From positions 1 to 34,065 of IMG/VR virus record IMGVR_UViG_3300045482_000073: a stretch of DNA of 34,065 nucleotides; one strand, written 5' to 3'. The notes below the pieces were generated by a model, which saw nothing but the letters and a program-made list of their open reading frames with translations, searched no databases and was not told the origin of the DNA. The position numbers were made by a program, and so were the translations under genes. Positions 1 to 6,922 of the stretch are shown here, one piece after another (positions within the stretch are counted from its first letter, which is position 1; the number at the start of each line of letters is the position of its first letter). Source of the stretch: a virus.

Positions 1-44
1 GCCGCCAGGCCTACTTCGAACCGTGGCTGCTCCGTACTCGCTGA
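1..44 (+). CDS. 3' end of an unidentified gene
   Basis: The third reading frame is open from the window edge and ends at TGA 42-44, giving a 13-residue tail (RQAYFEPWLLRTR). The amino-acid mix looks protein-like, and the end lies just before the ribosome binding site of the next gene, as expected in a packed phage operon. There is too little sequence to say what the protein is. Given the replication genes downstream, another DNA-metabolism gene is a reasonable guess. Confidence 0.35.
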   Translation, partial: RQAYFEPWLLRTR

Positions 45-79
45 TGTGACAAGTTCATTTCTCTCACCAGGACCACTGC

Positions 80-616
80 ATGATGATCACGTTGACCGTG
101 TTGAAGCCCGTTCGCGTCGTCTCCAGGTTGACGGCCACCGTGCCTGCGCCACTGATCTACATCGCCGCGCCCTACACTGAACCGGACCCGGTGACGAACA
201 CCCACAAGGTCATTCGCATCGCCGATGCGCTCCTCGCGGCCGGGTTCGCGCCGCTGATTCCGCATCTCTCGCTGGCTTGGCAGCTTGTCTCGCCGAAGCC
301 TTACGAGACCTGGCTGGCATATGACCGACACCTGTTGGCCCGCTGCGATGCGCTGCTCCATGTGCCGGGCAATTCGGTCGGTACGCTCCAGGAATGCCTG
401 TTCGCCGACGAATTGGACATTCCTGTGATTCAATCTCCGTCCGCCGATCCCGTCCCCTGCGTCGCCGCCGTGCTACGGCTTTTCTCTGATCGGAAAGCCA
501 CTGCATTGAGCGAATCCACCATCGTCCAGTGCGCGGATTGCGATGAAGAACAGCCGGAGTGCACAGACTGCCAACGCTGCCACGTCTGTTGCCGTTGCGG
601 CGCTGGGGAAGGCTAA
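80..616 (+). CDS. DUF4406-like / nucleoside 2-deoxyribosyltransferase-like protein with a Cys-rich tail
   Basis: This 178-aa protein has a Rossmann-like core at about residues 25-120. It opens with a YIAAPYT strand-loop (residues 27-33) and continues with a D-x-LL-x-RCDALL segment and a PGNSVGT-x-x-E motif, the pattern of DUF4406 and nucleoside 2-deoxyribosyltransferase-like phage proteins. Family members are thought to act on nucleotides or nucleosides, but the substrate here is unknown. The last 35 or so residues carry eight cysteines in CxxC-like pairs, probably a zinc-binding knuckle. ATG 80 has an AGGA box (69-72) seven bases upstream. In-frame TTG 128 and GTG 140 would remove a poorly conserved leader. 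The next gene is a likely dNTP diphosphohydrolase, so a role in nucleotide-pool control is inferred. Confidence 0.75.
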   Translation: MMITLTVLKPVRVVSRLTATVPAPLIYIAAPYTEPDPVTNTHKVIRIADALLAAGFAPLIPHLSLAWQLVSPKPYETWLAYDRHLLARCDALLHVPGNSVGTLQECLFADELDIPVIQSPSADPVPCVAAVLRLFSDRKATALSESTIVQCADCDEEQPECTDCQRCHVCCRCGAGEG

Positions 617-676
617 AAGCCAATCTGCTCAATCACTGCGATGCGCCACCTCACTGGCCCCACCTAGGACACCGAT

Positions 677-1105
677 TTGTTCACCGAGCACGATCCGACA
701 CGCAGCGACGCGCCGGAGGTCGAGGGCGAGAATCCCAAAGATCGCCTCGGCCAGGCCAAGCCGCCGCTGCATCTGATCCCGCCGGCGGCGGAGATTCTGG
801 AAGCGGTCGTGATGGGACTCGGTGCGCGGAAGTATCAGCCCTATAACTGGCGGACGTCGAAAGTTCGCGCCACGGTCTACATCGCTGCCGCGAAGCGGCA
901 TCTCGCGCAGTGGCTGGATGGCGAAAGCAACGACCCGGAGAGCGGCGTCTCGCACTTGGCGCACGCTCGCGCTTGCCTGGGCATACTGCTCGACGCGCAG
1001 GCCACCGGCAGCATGGTCGATGACCGCCCGGCACCAGGAGCAGCGTCCGCATTGATCAAACAGCACACCAGCGAGGTTCAGATGGCCCAGGAACCAGGGC
1101 AATAA
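677..1105 (+). CDS. dATP/dGTP diphosphohydrolase-like protein (DUF5664 type)
   Basis: This 142-aa protein contains the hallmarks of the phage dATP/dGTP diphosphohydrolase N-terminal family: NPKDRLGQAKPPL (about residues 19-31), a GARKYQPYNWR block (about 49-59) and a SHLAHARACLGILLDA helix (about 91-106). Members are predicted to remove diphosphate from purine dNTPs in the cytoplasm and so shape the nucleotide pool during infection. The start is TTG 677 with AGGA about seven bases upstream; an upstream ATG at 641 in the same frame is closed by a TAG at 665-667. The gene ends five bases before the replication gene, consistent with one operon. The last 25 residues look unstructured. Confidence 0.8.
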   Translation: MFTEHDPTRSDAPEVEGENPKDRLGQAKPPLHLIPPAAEILEAVVMGLGARKYQPYNWRTSKVRATVYIAAAKRHLAQWLDGESNDPESGVSHLAHARACLGILLDAQATGSMVDDRPAPGAASALIKQHTSEVQMAQEPGQ

Positions 1106-1110
1106 TCGAC

Positions 1111-3372
1111 GTGGCGACTCAAACGGAGAGGATGTCCACCGTTTTCCTCGAAGCCGCACGAGAATACGTGCGACGCGGTTGGAGCGTTGTGCCCGTCCCG
1201 TTCAAGCAGAAGCGACCGATCCTCAAGGAATGGGAAAAACTCCGGCTGGCCGAAACCGATCTCGACCAATACTTCGACCAGCCTGCGAACGTAGGGCTAA
1301 TACTCGGCGAACCTTCCGGTTGGCTGGTCGACGTCGATCTCGACTGCGTCGAGGCCCGAGCCATCGCCGCGAATTACCTGCCGCCCACGCCGGCCAAGTC
1401 GGGACGAACCAGCGCTCCCGATTCGCACTGGTGGTACATCGCCGAAGGTACGAAGACGTTCCAGCATCGTGATCCAGTCGCGAGGCAGATGATTGTGGAG
1501 CTTTGCTCCACTGGTGGTCAGACCGTCGTGGGCCCAAGCATTCATCCGACCGGACAACAGTACGATGTCCTGTCTGGTGAACCGGCAGTCGTTTCCGCCG
1601 AAACACTCACGGCGTGTGTCGGGGCACTGGCCAAACGCGTGATTGAACTCCGGCACGGAGACCAGCCGGCCGAACCTAAACGTAAGTCTGTTATCCCCGC
1701 GCCAGATCGAACGCGGATCGAGTCACCAACGGAGATCGAACGCCGTGCCTTGGCGTACCTCGATAAACTACCATCGGCCATCAGTGGCAACGGCGGGCAT
1801 GCGGCAACGTATGCGGCCGCAACCGTCCTGGTCCACGGCTTCGAGATCGATCCTGAGCGGGCGCTGACGCTATTGCTCGACTATTACAATCCGAGGTGTG
1901 AACCGCCGTGGACCGAGAAGGAACTGCGGCACAAGGTCACGAGCGCTGCCAAGAAACCCCACAACCAGCCTCGCGGCTGGCTGCTGAATGAGCAACGCGA
2001 ACCACCGCCCGATCCTGGCGTCGACATCACAGCGCTGGTCAGTAAGGCGACCGAAGCTACAAAGCCAACGGCAATCGAAGTCGTTGAGGACGATGAAGAA
2101 ACATCCGAGCCGCTCCCTGGTGATCCCGGCCCGCTGCCTGACGATCTGCTGCGAATCCCCGGTTTCATCTCCGAAGTGATGGACCTGTCGCTGCGGGCCG
2201 CTCCTTATCCGAACGTCCCCTTGGCGTTCTGCGGCGCTCTGGCGTTGCAGGCGTTTTTCGGCGGTCGCAAGGTCCGCGATCCCGCTGACAACCGCACGAA
2301 CCTATATCTGATCGGACTGGCGTATGCCTCATCCGGCAAGGAATTCCCACGCAAGGTCAATGCCGCCACGATGCATGCAGTTGGCCTGGCGCACTGTCTG
2401 GGCGAGAGCTTCGCGTCCGGTGAAGGTCTCCAGGACTGCCTGAACGACGATCCCTGCATGCTGTTTCAGACCGACGAGATCGATGGTCTGCTGCAATCGA
2501 TCAACAAGTCCAAGGACGCCCGGTACGAGATCGTCCTCGGCACTCTGCTGAAGATGTACTCGACGGCCAACGGCTTCTATCCCATGCGGAAGAAGGCCGG
2601 GAAACAACGGGCCGAAACGATCGAGCAGCCGTGCCTGATCATCTATGGCACGGCGATTCCGAATGAATACTACTCGGCGCTCAGCGAGCGAATGCTGACG
2701 AACGGCTTCTTCGCTCGCTCAATCATCATCGACGGAACGAAACGTGGTGACGGTCAGGAACCGAGCGATTGCACCCCGACGCCGCGCATTCTGGAAACAG
2801 CCCAGTACTGGGCGAACTTCAATCCCGGCAAAGGGAACCTGGAGAAGTTCTATCCCACGCCAAAGATCGTCCCATACACCGACGATGCCAAAGCCCTGCT
2901 CACCGATGCCCGCAAAGCCTGCGAAGTCGAGTACAAGCTGGCCGAACAGGCTGGTGATCCGATCGGCACAACCGTCTGGGGGCGAACCAGCGAACACATC
3001 CGCAAACTGGCGCTGATCTACTCGATCAGCGTCAACCATCGCGAACCATCGATCGACGTGAATGCCGCGAACTGGGCAACGCAGTTCATGATGCATCAGA
3101 CACGCCGCATGCTGTTCATGGCTCAAGGCCATGTCGCTGCCAATCCGTTTCATGCCGAATGCTTGAAGCTGCTCACGAGGCTGCGAGCTGCTGGCGGACG
3201 TTTGGGTCGGAGAGAGCTGATGAGAGCGATGCACCTCAAGATGGCGGACTTTGACCAGATCGTCACCACATTGCTCACACAAGGGGACATCGTGGCATGC
3301 GAAATCCCAACCAAAACGAAACCCGCTTTTGGCTATCAACTGGCTGCTGGAATCCGTCGCAACCGAGACTGA
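1111..3372 (+). CDS. Replication protein: PrimPol + PriCT + DUF3987-type ATPase
   Basis: This 753-aa multidomain replication protein begins with a bifunctional primase-polymerase domain (about residues 10-200), with the acidic metal motif DVDLD at about 73-77 and a SGRTSAPDSHWWY segment after it. A primase C-terminal (PriCT-like) helical domain follows at about 208-290. The last half (about 345-640) resembles the DUF3987 helicase/ATPase-like domain: a degenerate P-loop (ASSGKE, near 405) and a Walker B-like LFQTDEID near 450. It is expected to prime and unwind phage DNA. GTG 1111 starts five bases after the previous stop; ATG 1132 (residue 8) is an alternative, but its GGAGAG box is too close. 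The P-loop lacks the classic GxGK[ST], so ATPase activity is uncertain. Confidence 0.85.
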   Translation: MATQTERMSTVFLEAAREYVRRGWSVVPVPFKQKRPILKEWEKLRLAETDLDQYFDQPANVGLILGEPSGWLVDVDLDCVEARAIAANYLPPTPAKSGRTSAPDSHWWYIAEGTKTFQHRDPVARQMIVELCSTGGQTVVGPSIHPTGQQYDVLSGEPAVVSAETLTACVGALAKRVIELRHGDQPAEPKRKSVIPAPDRTRIESPTEIERRALAYLDKLPSAISGNGGHAATYAAATVLVHGFEIDPERALTLLLDYYNPRCEPPWTEKELRHKVTSAAKKPHNQPRGWLLNEQREPPPDPGVDITALVSKATEATKPTAIEVVEDDEETSEPLPGDPGPLPDDLLRIPGFISEVMDLSLRAAPYPNVPLAFCGALALQAFFGGRKVRDPADNRTNLYLIGLAYASSGKEFPRKVNAATMHAVGLAHCLGESFASGEGLQDCLNDDPCMLFQTDEIDGLLQSINKSKDARYEIVLGTLLKMYSTANGFYPMRKKAGKQRAETIEQPCLIIYGTAIPNEYYSALSERMLTNGFFARSIIIDGTKRGDGQEPSDCTPTPRILETAQYWANFNPGKGNLEKFYPTPKIVPYTDDAKALLTDARKACEVEYKLAEQAGDPIGTTVWGRTSEHIRKLALIYSISVNHREPSIDVNAANWATQFMMHQTRRMLFMAQGHVAANPFHAECLKLLTRLRAAGGRLGRRELMRAMHLKMADFDQIVTTLLTQGDIVACEIPTKTKPAFGYQLAAGIRRNRD

Positions 3373-3893
3373 ATCCGGCTCAAGTCGTCACGACTTTCTG
3401 GTCACGGACAGGACAATTGGGAGGTTTGGGATGGAGCGAATAGGGAATCGTCACAATCTGTCACCTCCCGTTTGTGACGGATTCGGTGACGGATTTCGGA
3501 TGAGAAAACATAGGGAATTATATGAAAAAGACTCTCTCTCTATCCCTCTATGGGAATCTGTCACAGTACCCCCCTCGCGCTATCAATATCTGATTGTGAG
3601 AGAGGGGTGACGGATTTTTGTGACGGATTCGATTCTGCGTGACCAATGCAACCACGATTAACGTGTTGCGAATGCGTCGCCCACGATCGCGTCAGTGGCG
3701 TTCAAGAACGAACCACGATCGATCCTTCAACCGGCGGTCAGACGCCACTGAGGGCCCACGGGTGGCCGACAACGCGCCGTCCATTGCCAACCCGGTCGCC
3801 TGGTTCCTTCCCCGCCAAGAATTTCCGTCGATACCACGGGGAACCGTCGCGGGGTCGGGCTGACTTTCGTTCCTGTACAGAATTTAACCCGCG
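3373..3893. other. 521-bp non-coding region after the primase
   Basis: No convincing gene is present. The left part (3440-3630) holds repeated GTGACGGATT-type motifs on both strands around an AT-rich, polypyrimidine-containing core at about 3500-3560 (see the repeat entry). The right part contains a 9-bp inverted pair, CAGTGGCGT at 3693-3701 and ACGCCACTG at 3742-3750. Candidate reading frames here are not protein-like. The region probably holds a replication origin and/or the control region for the following genes. Confidence 0.6.
3455..3629. repeat. Iteron-like GTGACGGATT cluster, candidate replication origin
   Basis: There are four exact direct copies of GTGACGGATT (3474-3483, 3486-3495, 3607-3616, 3620-3629) and two inverted near-copies AATCTGTCAC (3455-3464, 3555-3564). 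Further GTCAC cores lie at 3387, 3401 and 3450. The direct copies come in two pairs spaced 12 and 13 bp apart, flanking an AT-rich stretch with a CTCTCTCTCT tract. Paired iterons next to an AT-rich segment directly downstream of a replication gene are typical of an origin or initiator-binding site. Function is inferred from layout only. Confidence 0.6.
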
Positions 3894-4133
3894 ATGCCGC
3901 ATGACCTTGTGACGCAGGATGAACTGGAAGTCGGCGTCACCGAACTGCGGGATTCACTGGGGTTCACGGTCCGCCACGTCGCCGAATCGGGCACGCCCAT
4001 CGTCGTGCGGCGCTACCGGCGGGCGGAAGTGATCCTGGTCCCGCTGGCGGAATGGCGGCGTCTCAAGCAACTCGAAGCGGAACTTGGCGATCCCGATCCG
4101 TTCGACTTCGACGATGAACCAACCGAACTCTGA
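3894..4133 (+). CDS. Phd/YefM-family antitoxin-like protein (solitary)
   Basis: This 79-aa protein has the Phd/YefM layout: an N-terminal ELRDSLGFTVRHVAESGTPIVVRR segment with the beta-alpha DNA-binding fold, a strand ending VILVPLAEW, then an acidic C-terminal tail (DPDPFDFDDEPTEL) of the kind that normally wraps a toxin. Family members repress their own promoter and neutralise a partner toxin. No toxin gene (Doc, YoeB, PIN) is adjacent; the next gene is a methyltransferase. It could be an orphan used as a small repressor near the presumed origin, or an anti-defence antitoxin against a host toxin. Both are inference. The start at ATG 3894 follows the non-coding region. Confidence 0.7.
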   Translation: MPHDLVTQDELEVGVTELRDSLGFTVRHVAESGTPIVVRRYRRAEVILVPLAEWRRLKQLEAELGDPDPFDFDDEPTEL

Positions 4134-4156
4134 CCCCACGCACAGGAGCATCCCCC

Positions 4157-5470
4157 ATGCAGATCGAGACCTGGCCGATTGGCCGTCCGCAGCCGTATGA
4201 CAAGAACCCGCGTCTGAACGATGACGCCGTCGAGGTCGTGGCCAAGTCCATCCGCGAGTTCGGATTTCGGCAGCCGATCGTCGTCGATGAGGATGGCGTC
4301 GTCATCATTGGGCATACGCGGCTCAAGGCGGCGAAGATGCTCGGGCTAAGTGAAGTCCCTGTTCACATCGCTCGCGGCTTGTCGCCGGAGCAGGTGAAAG
4401 CCCTGCGCATCGCCGACAACAAGACGGCTGAGATCGCCGAGTGGAACTTGGAACTGCTGCCGATTGAACTCTCTGAACTGCAGGGAATGGACTTCGACCT
4501 TGGGCTGCTGGGGTTCGATCAAGACGAACTGGCCAAGCTGCTCGATCCCGGCGTGCAGGAGGGACTGACCGATCCCGATGAGATTCCCGCGCCGCCTGAC
4601 GAAGCGATCACCAAGCCCGGTGACCTGTGGATTCTCGGTGAGCATCGGCTGCTCTGCGGCGACAGTAGCAAGCCTGCCGACCTCGACCGCTTGCTGGATG
4701 GCCAGCCGATTCATCTCTGTAACACCGATCCACCATACAACGTGAAGGTTGAACCCCGCAGCAACAACGCCATCGCGGCGGGTCTGTCATCGTTCCAGGG
4801 AACCACGCATCATCAGTCGATGGATGTGGCCCGGCATCCAGAAAAGTCGAAGCCCACGCAGAAAAAGCTGCGGGCCAAAGACCGACCGCTGGCCAACGAC
4901 TTCGTGTCGGACGAGGAGTTCGACCGGCTGCTCGACGCCTGGTTTGGCAATATCGCCCGGTTGCTGATGCCGGGGCGCGGGTTCTACATTTGGGGCGGCT
5001 ACGCGAATCTCGGCAACTATCCGCCGTTCCTGAAACAGCATGGACTCTATTTCAGCCAGAGCATCGTCTGGGACAAGCAGCATCCCGTCTTGACTCGTAA
5101 AGATATGATGGGTTGTTTTGAGCTCGCGTTCTACGGATGGCGCGAAGGAGCCGCCCACGAGTTCTTCGGCCCGCATAACGCCACCGACCTCTGGCACGTC
5201 AAGAAGGTGAACCCGCAGAGCATGGTTCACCTGACGGAGAAGCCGGTCGAACTGGCGGTGCGGGCGATGCAGTACTCCTCGCGGACCGGCGAGAACGTCC
5301 TCGACCTGTTCGGCGGCAGCGGTTCCACCCTCATTGCTGCCCAACAAACCGGACGACGCGCGTTCCTGATGGAACTCGACCCGCTGTATTGCGACGTGAT
5401 CGTCCAGCGGTGGGATCAGTTCACCGGTCTGAAAGCGGAACGTATCTCAGCGGCCAAGTCCGCCGCATGA
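4157..5470 (+). CDS. ParB-like domain fused to N4-cytosine/N6-adenine DNA methyltransferase
   Basis: This 437-aa protein has an N-terminal ParB/Srx-like domain (about residues 1-110) with the signature IIGHTRLKAAKMLG near residue 50. The C-terminal amino-methyltransferase domain has the catalytic DPPYN at about 191-195 (motif IV) and the SAM-binding FGGSGST near 385 (motif I). Motif IV precedes motif I, which fits the beta class. It should transfer a methyl group from S-adenosylmethionine to adenine N6 or cytosine N4 in a short target. No restriction endonuclease is adjacent, so it is probably an orphan phage methylase that protects the genome from host restriction or marks it for control. 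An AGGAG box (4143-4147) precedes ATG 4157. Confidence 0.93.
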   Translation: MQIETWPIGRPQPYDKNPRLNDDAVEVVAKSIREFGFRQPIVVDEDGVVIIGHTRLKAAKMLGLSEVPVHIARGLSPEQVKALRIADNKTAEIAEWNLELLPIELSELQGMDFDLGLLGFDQDELAKLLDPGVQEGLTDPDEIPAPPDEAITKPGDLWILGEHRLLCGDSSKPADLDRLLDGQPIHLCNTDPPYNVKVEPRSNNAIAAGLSSFQGTTHHQSMDVARHPEKSKPTQKKLRAKDRPLANDFVSDEEFDRLLDAWFGNIARLLMPGRGFYIWGGYANLGNYPPFLKQHGLYFSQSIVWDKQHPVLTRKDMMGCFELAFYGWREGAAHEFFGPHNATDLWHVKKVNPQSMVHLTEKPVELAVRAMQYSSRTGENVLDLFGGSGSTLIAAQQTGRRAFLMELDPLYCDVIVQRWDQFTGLKAERISAAKSAA

Positions 5471-5585
5471 CCGTCCGTGTTGGCGGATGCCGCGAATGCT
5501 ATGGGAAGTGGAAGAAGTTCACGACCAACGACAAAACGCCCGCACGGTTGAGCGTGGGGCGTCACGGGGCGAACCCGTTGAGGCT

Positions 5586-5873
5586 TCAATTGCCGGGGCT
5601 GTAGATCGTTCCGCAGGTGTCGCAGCGGACGAATTCGTCGTCTTGCCAGATCAGGCGATCTGAGTTCGCTTCGCCGCACTCGGGACATGGGAACGCGACG
5701 TCGTTCGTCGTCTCCCGCACCGGCGGGTCGAGGCGGTCGGCGATGGACAAGAGCACCTCGACCAGATCATCGGCGTCGATCATCCGGGAGCGATATCCCT
5801 CGGCAATCGCCGACTGTACGGCGGCGGCCACCTCGCGGATCGCATCGGCGATCTGTGTGTTGGCGTTGGTCAC
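5586..5873 (-). CDS. Small zinc-ribbon protein
   Basis: This 95-aa leftward gene has a helical N-terminal part (about residues 1-55) followed by a compact zinc ribbon with knuckles CPEC (about 63-66) and CDTC (about 83-86). The protein ends seven residues after the second knuckle. Such ribbons bind nucleic acids or stabilise small adaptor proteins; no specific role can be assigned. Only nine bases separate it from the leftward gene upstream, so the two probably share a transcript running against the flanking rightward genes. It converges with the methyltransferase gene. Confidence 0.6.
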   Translation of the reverse strand: MTNANTQIADAIREVAAAVQSAIAEGYRSRMIDADDLVEVLLSIADRLDPPVRETTNDVAFPCPECGEANSDRLIWQDDEFVRCDTCGTIYSPGN

Positions 5874-5882
5874 GATGGCACC

Positions 5883-6596
5883 TCAGATCTTGAAGAGTTC
5901 GGAGACCGCCTTGGGGCCGGGCGTCCCATCGGCGGGTTTGGCATCCGACTTCTTGGCGGACTTCTTCCCCGTGGCCTTGGCAGCAGCCTTCGGCTTTGGC
6001 GTGGCCCCGCCGTTGAGGGCGAATTGACCGCGATCGATCTTGGTGAACCGGGCGTCGGCCCCCTTCTTCTGCAGCTCGCGCAGAATCGCGGAGTACAGAG
6101 TTTGCGCTGGGGTGGCTCCACCGGGGCTGGTCCAGTACCCCTTGGCGGCCATCGCTTCGATCATCGCCTTGGTCGTCATCGACTCGCCCGATTCGGTGAG
6201 CACCTTGACCGCCGCGTCGAGCTGGCTGAGCTTGCCGTCCGCCTTCGCAGCACGCCTTGTCGTCTTAGTCGCCGCCTTCGCGGAGGCCTTGGCGGCCTTC
6301 TTGGCCGAAGCCTTCTTCGAGGTCTTTTTGGTGGCCATCGTCATGTCCCTTTCATAGAGGGGTAAACAGGAAAGGGCCTCGACCACCACGGTCGGGGCCC
6401 AGGAAGTCTCGTGATTGCGTGAGGCCCGGAAGGTTCTGGTCGAGCCATCCGGGCCGGTGAACTCGACCACCTGCTGTGGCTGGTCGAGCCGGACGCGCGC
6501 CCGGCATTCGTTGACCATCAACAGCGTGCCGGTGATGTCGAGTTCCACTTGCCGGAACCGCGTTCCCGGCGGGAGTTGGTTCAGGGGTCGTCTCAT
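5883..6596 (-). CDS. HARE-HTH winged-helix protein with histone-H1-like Lys/Ala arm and N-terminal extension
   Basis: Read leftward, the frame encodes three parts. Residues 1-84 from ATG 6596 form a small beta-rich domain (MRRPLNQLPPGTRF onward). Next comes a Lys/Ala-rich segment resembling a histone H1 tail. The C-terminal part contains a HARE-HTH winged helix (KLSQLDAAVKVLTE through RGQFAL), then another Lys/Ala tail. HARE-HTH domains bind DNA or link chromatin and modification enzymes; H1-like versions are common in planctomycetes (family knowledge). It probably coats or regulates DNA. ATG 6596 has AGGA upstream; an in-frame ATG at 6626 is possible. A second good ribosome site sits before ATG 6338, so the 151-aa HARE-HTH part may be made on its own. 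Confidence 0.75.
   Translation of the reverse strand: MRRPLNQLPPGTRFRQVELDITGTLLMVNECRARVRLDQPQQVVEFTGPDGSTRTFRASRNHETSWAPTVVVEALSCLPLYERDMTMATKKTSKKASAKKAAKASAKAATKTTRRAAKADGKLSQLDAAVKVLTESGESMTTKAMIEAMAAKGYWTSPGGATPAQTLYSAILRELQKKGADARFTKIDRGQFALNGGATPKPKAAAKATGKKSAKKSDAKPADGTPGPKAVSELFKI
6336..6351 (-). promoter_or_regulatory. Internal ribosome binding site and ATG for the HARE-HTH part
   Basis: On the minus strand AAGGG (6347-6351) lies eight bases before ATG 6336-6338, which would start the protein at MATKKTSKK. This spacing is near ideal and coincides with the border between the beta-rich N-terminal domain and the Lys/Ala arm. It could give a short isoform, or mark the original boundary of two genes that now share one frame without a stop. 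Confidence 0.45.
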
Positions 6597-6718
6597 GATC
6601 GTCCTGCTTCGTTTTCTTGTCCGCATCGCTGTTGCGACGTGACATTAGTTACCTCGACTTGGGAATGACATCCACTCAGTTCCCAGCCGAAAACACAGGA
6701 ATTCAGCAGGTTTTCCCG

Positions 6719-6922
6719 ATGTCCGACGAACCCCGCATCAATCCCCAGGCGCTGGCGATTCCCGATGCCGCCCAACTATTGTCGAAAGCGGGCGGACGCG
6801 CGATCCGGCCCGACCAGATCGAGGCGGACGTAGCGGCGGGTGCGCCGCAGAACTCCGACGGAACTGTCAACCTCGTCACCTATGCCGCCTGGTTGGCGCG
6901 GGAGCGAGGCCGTGGCGATTGA
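6719..6922 (+). CDS. Small protein resembling the N-terminus of the next-door terminase
   Basis: This 67-aa protein starts at ATG 6719, eight bases after AGCAGG; an upstream in-frame ATG at 6617 would add a poor leader. Its body (IPDAAQLLSKAGG through NLVTYAAWLARER) matches, position by position, the first 60 or so residues of the terminase encoded immediately downstream, including the ending YAAWLA-x-ER. The pattern could be a small helical DNA-binding unit. A small-terminase role is plausible from position, because it directly precedes and overlaps the large subunit gene, but the protein is shorter than typical small terminases. Its TGA lies inside the start of the terminase gene, suggesting coupled translation. 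Confidence 0.7.
   Translation: MSDEPRINPQALAIPDAAQLLSKAGGRAIRPDQIEADVAAGAPQNSDGTVNLVTYAAWLARERGRGD

Noticed and set aside
3251-3610. Open frame running from the primase end into the iteron region
   Set aside because: It starts inside the replication gene and continues through repeats; no protein-like pattern or ribosome site.
3646-3912. 88-aa rightward frame before the antitoxin-like gene
   Set aside because: It overlaps the antitoxin start, has no ribosome site and reads as low-quality Arg/Pro-rich sequence; a CCEC motif alone is not enough.
3894-5470. Toxin-antitoxin pair with the gene after the Phd-like protein
   Set aside because: The following gene is clearly a ParB-methyltransferase fusion, not a toxin.
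5467-5604. 45-aa frame overlapping the methyltransferase stop (ATGA)
   Set aside because: It runs into the convergent zinc-ribbon gene and has no recognised domain; only the overlap and one CxxC speak for it.
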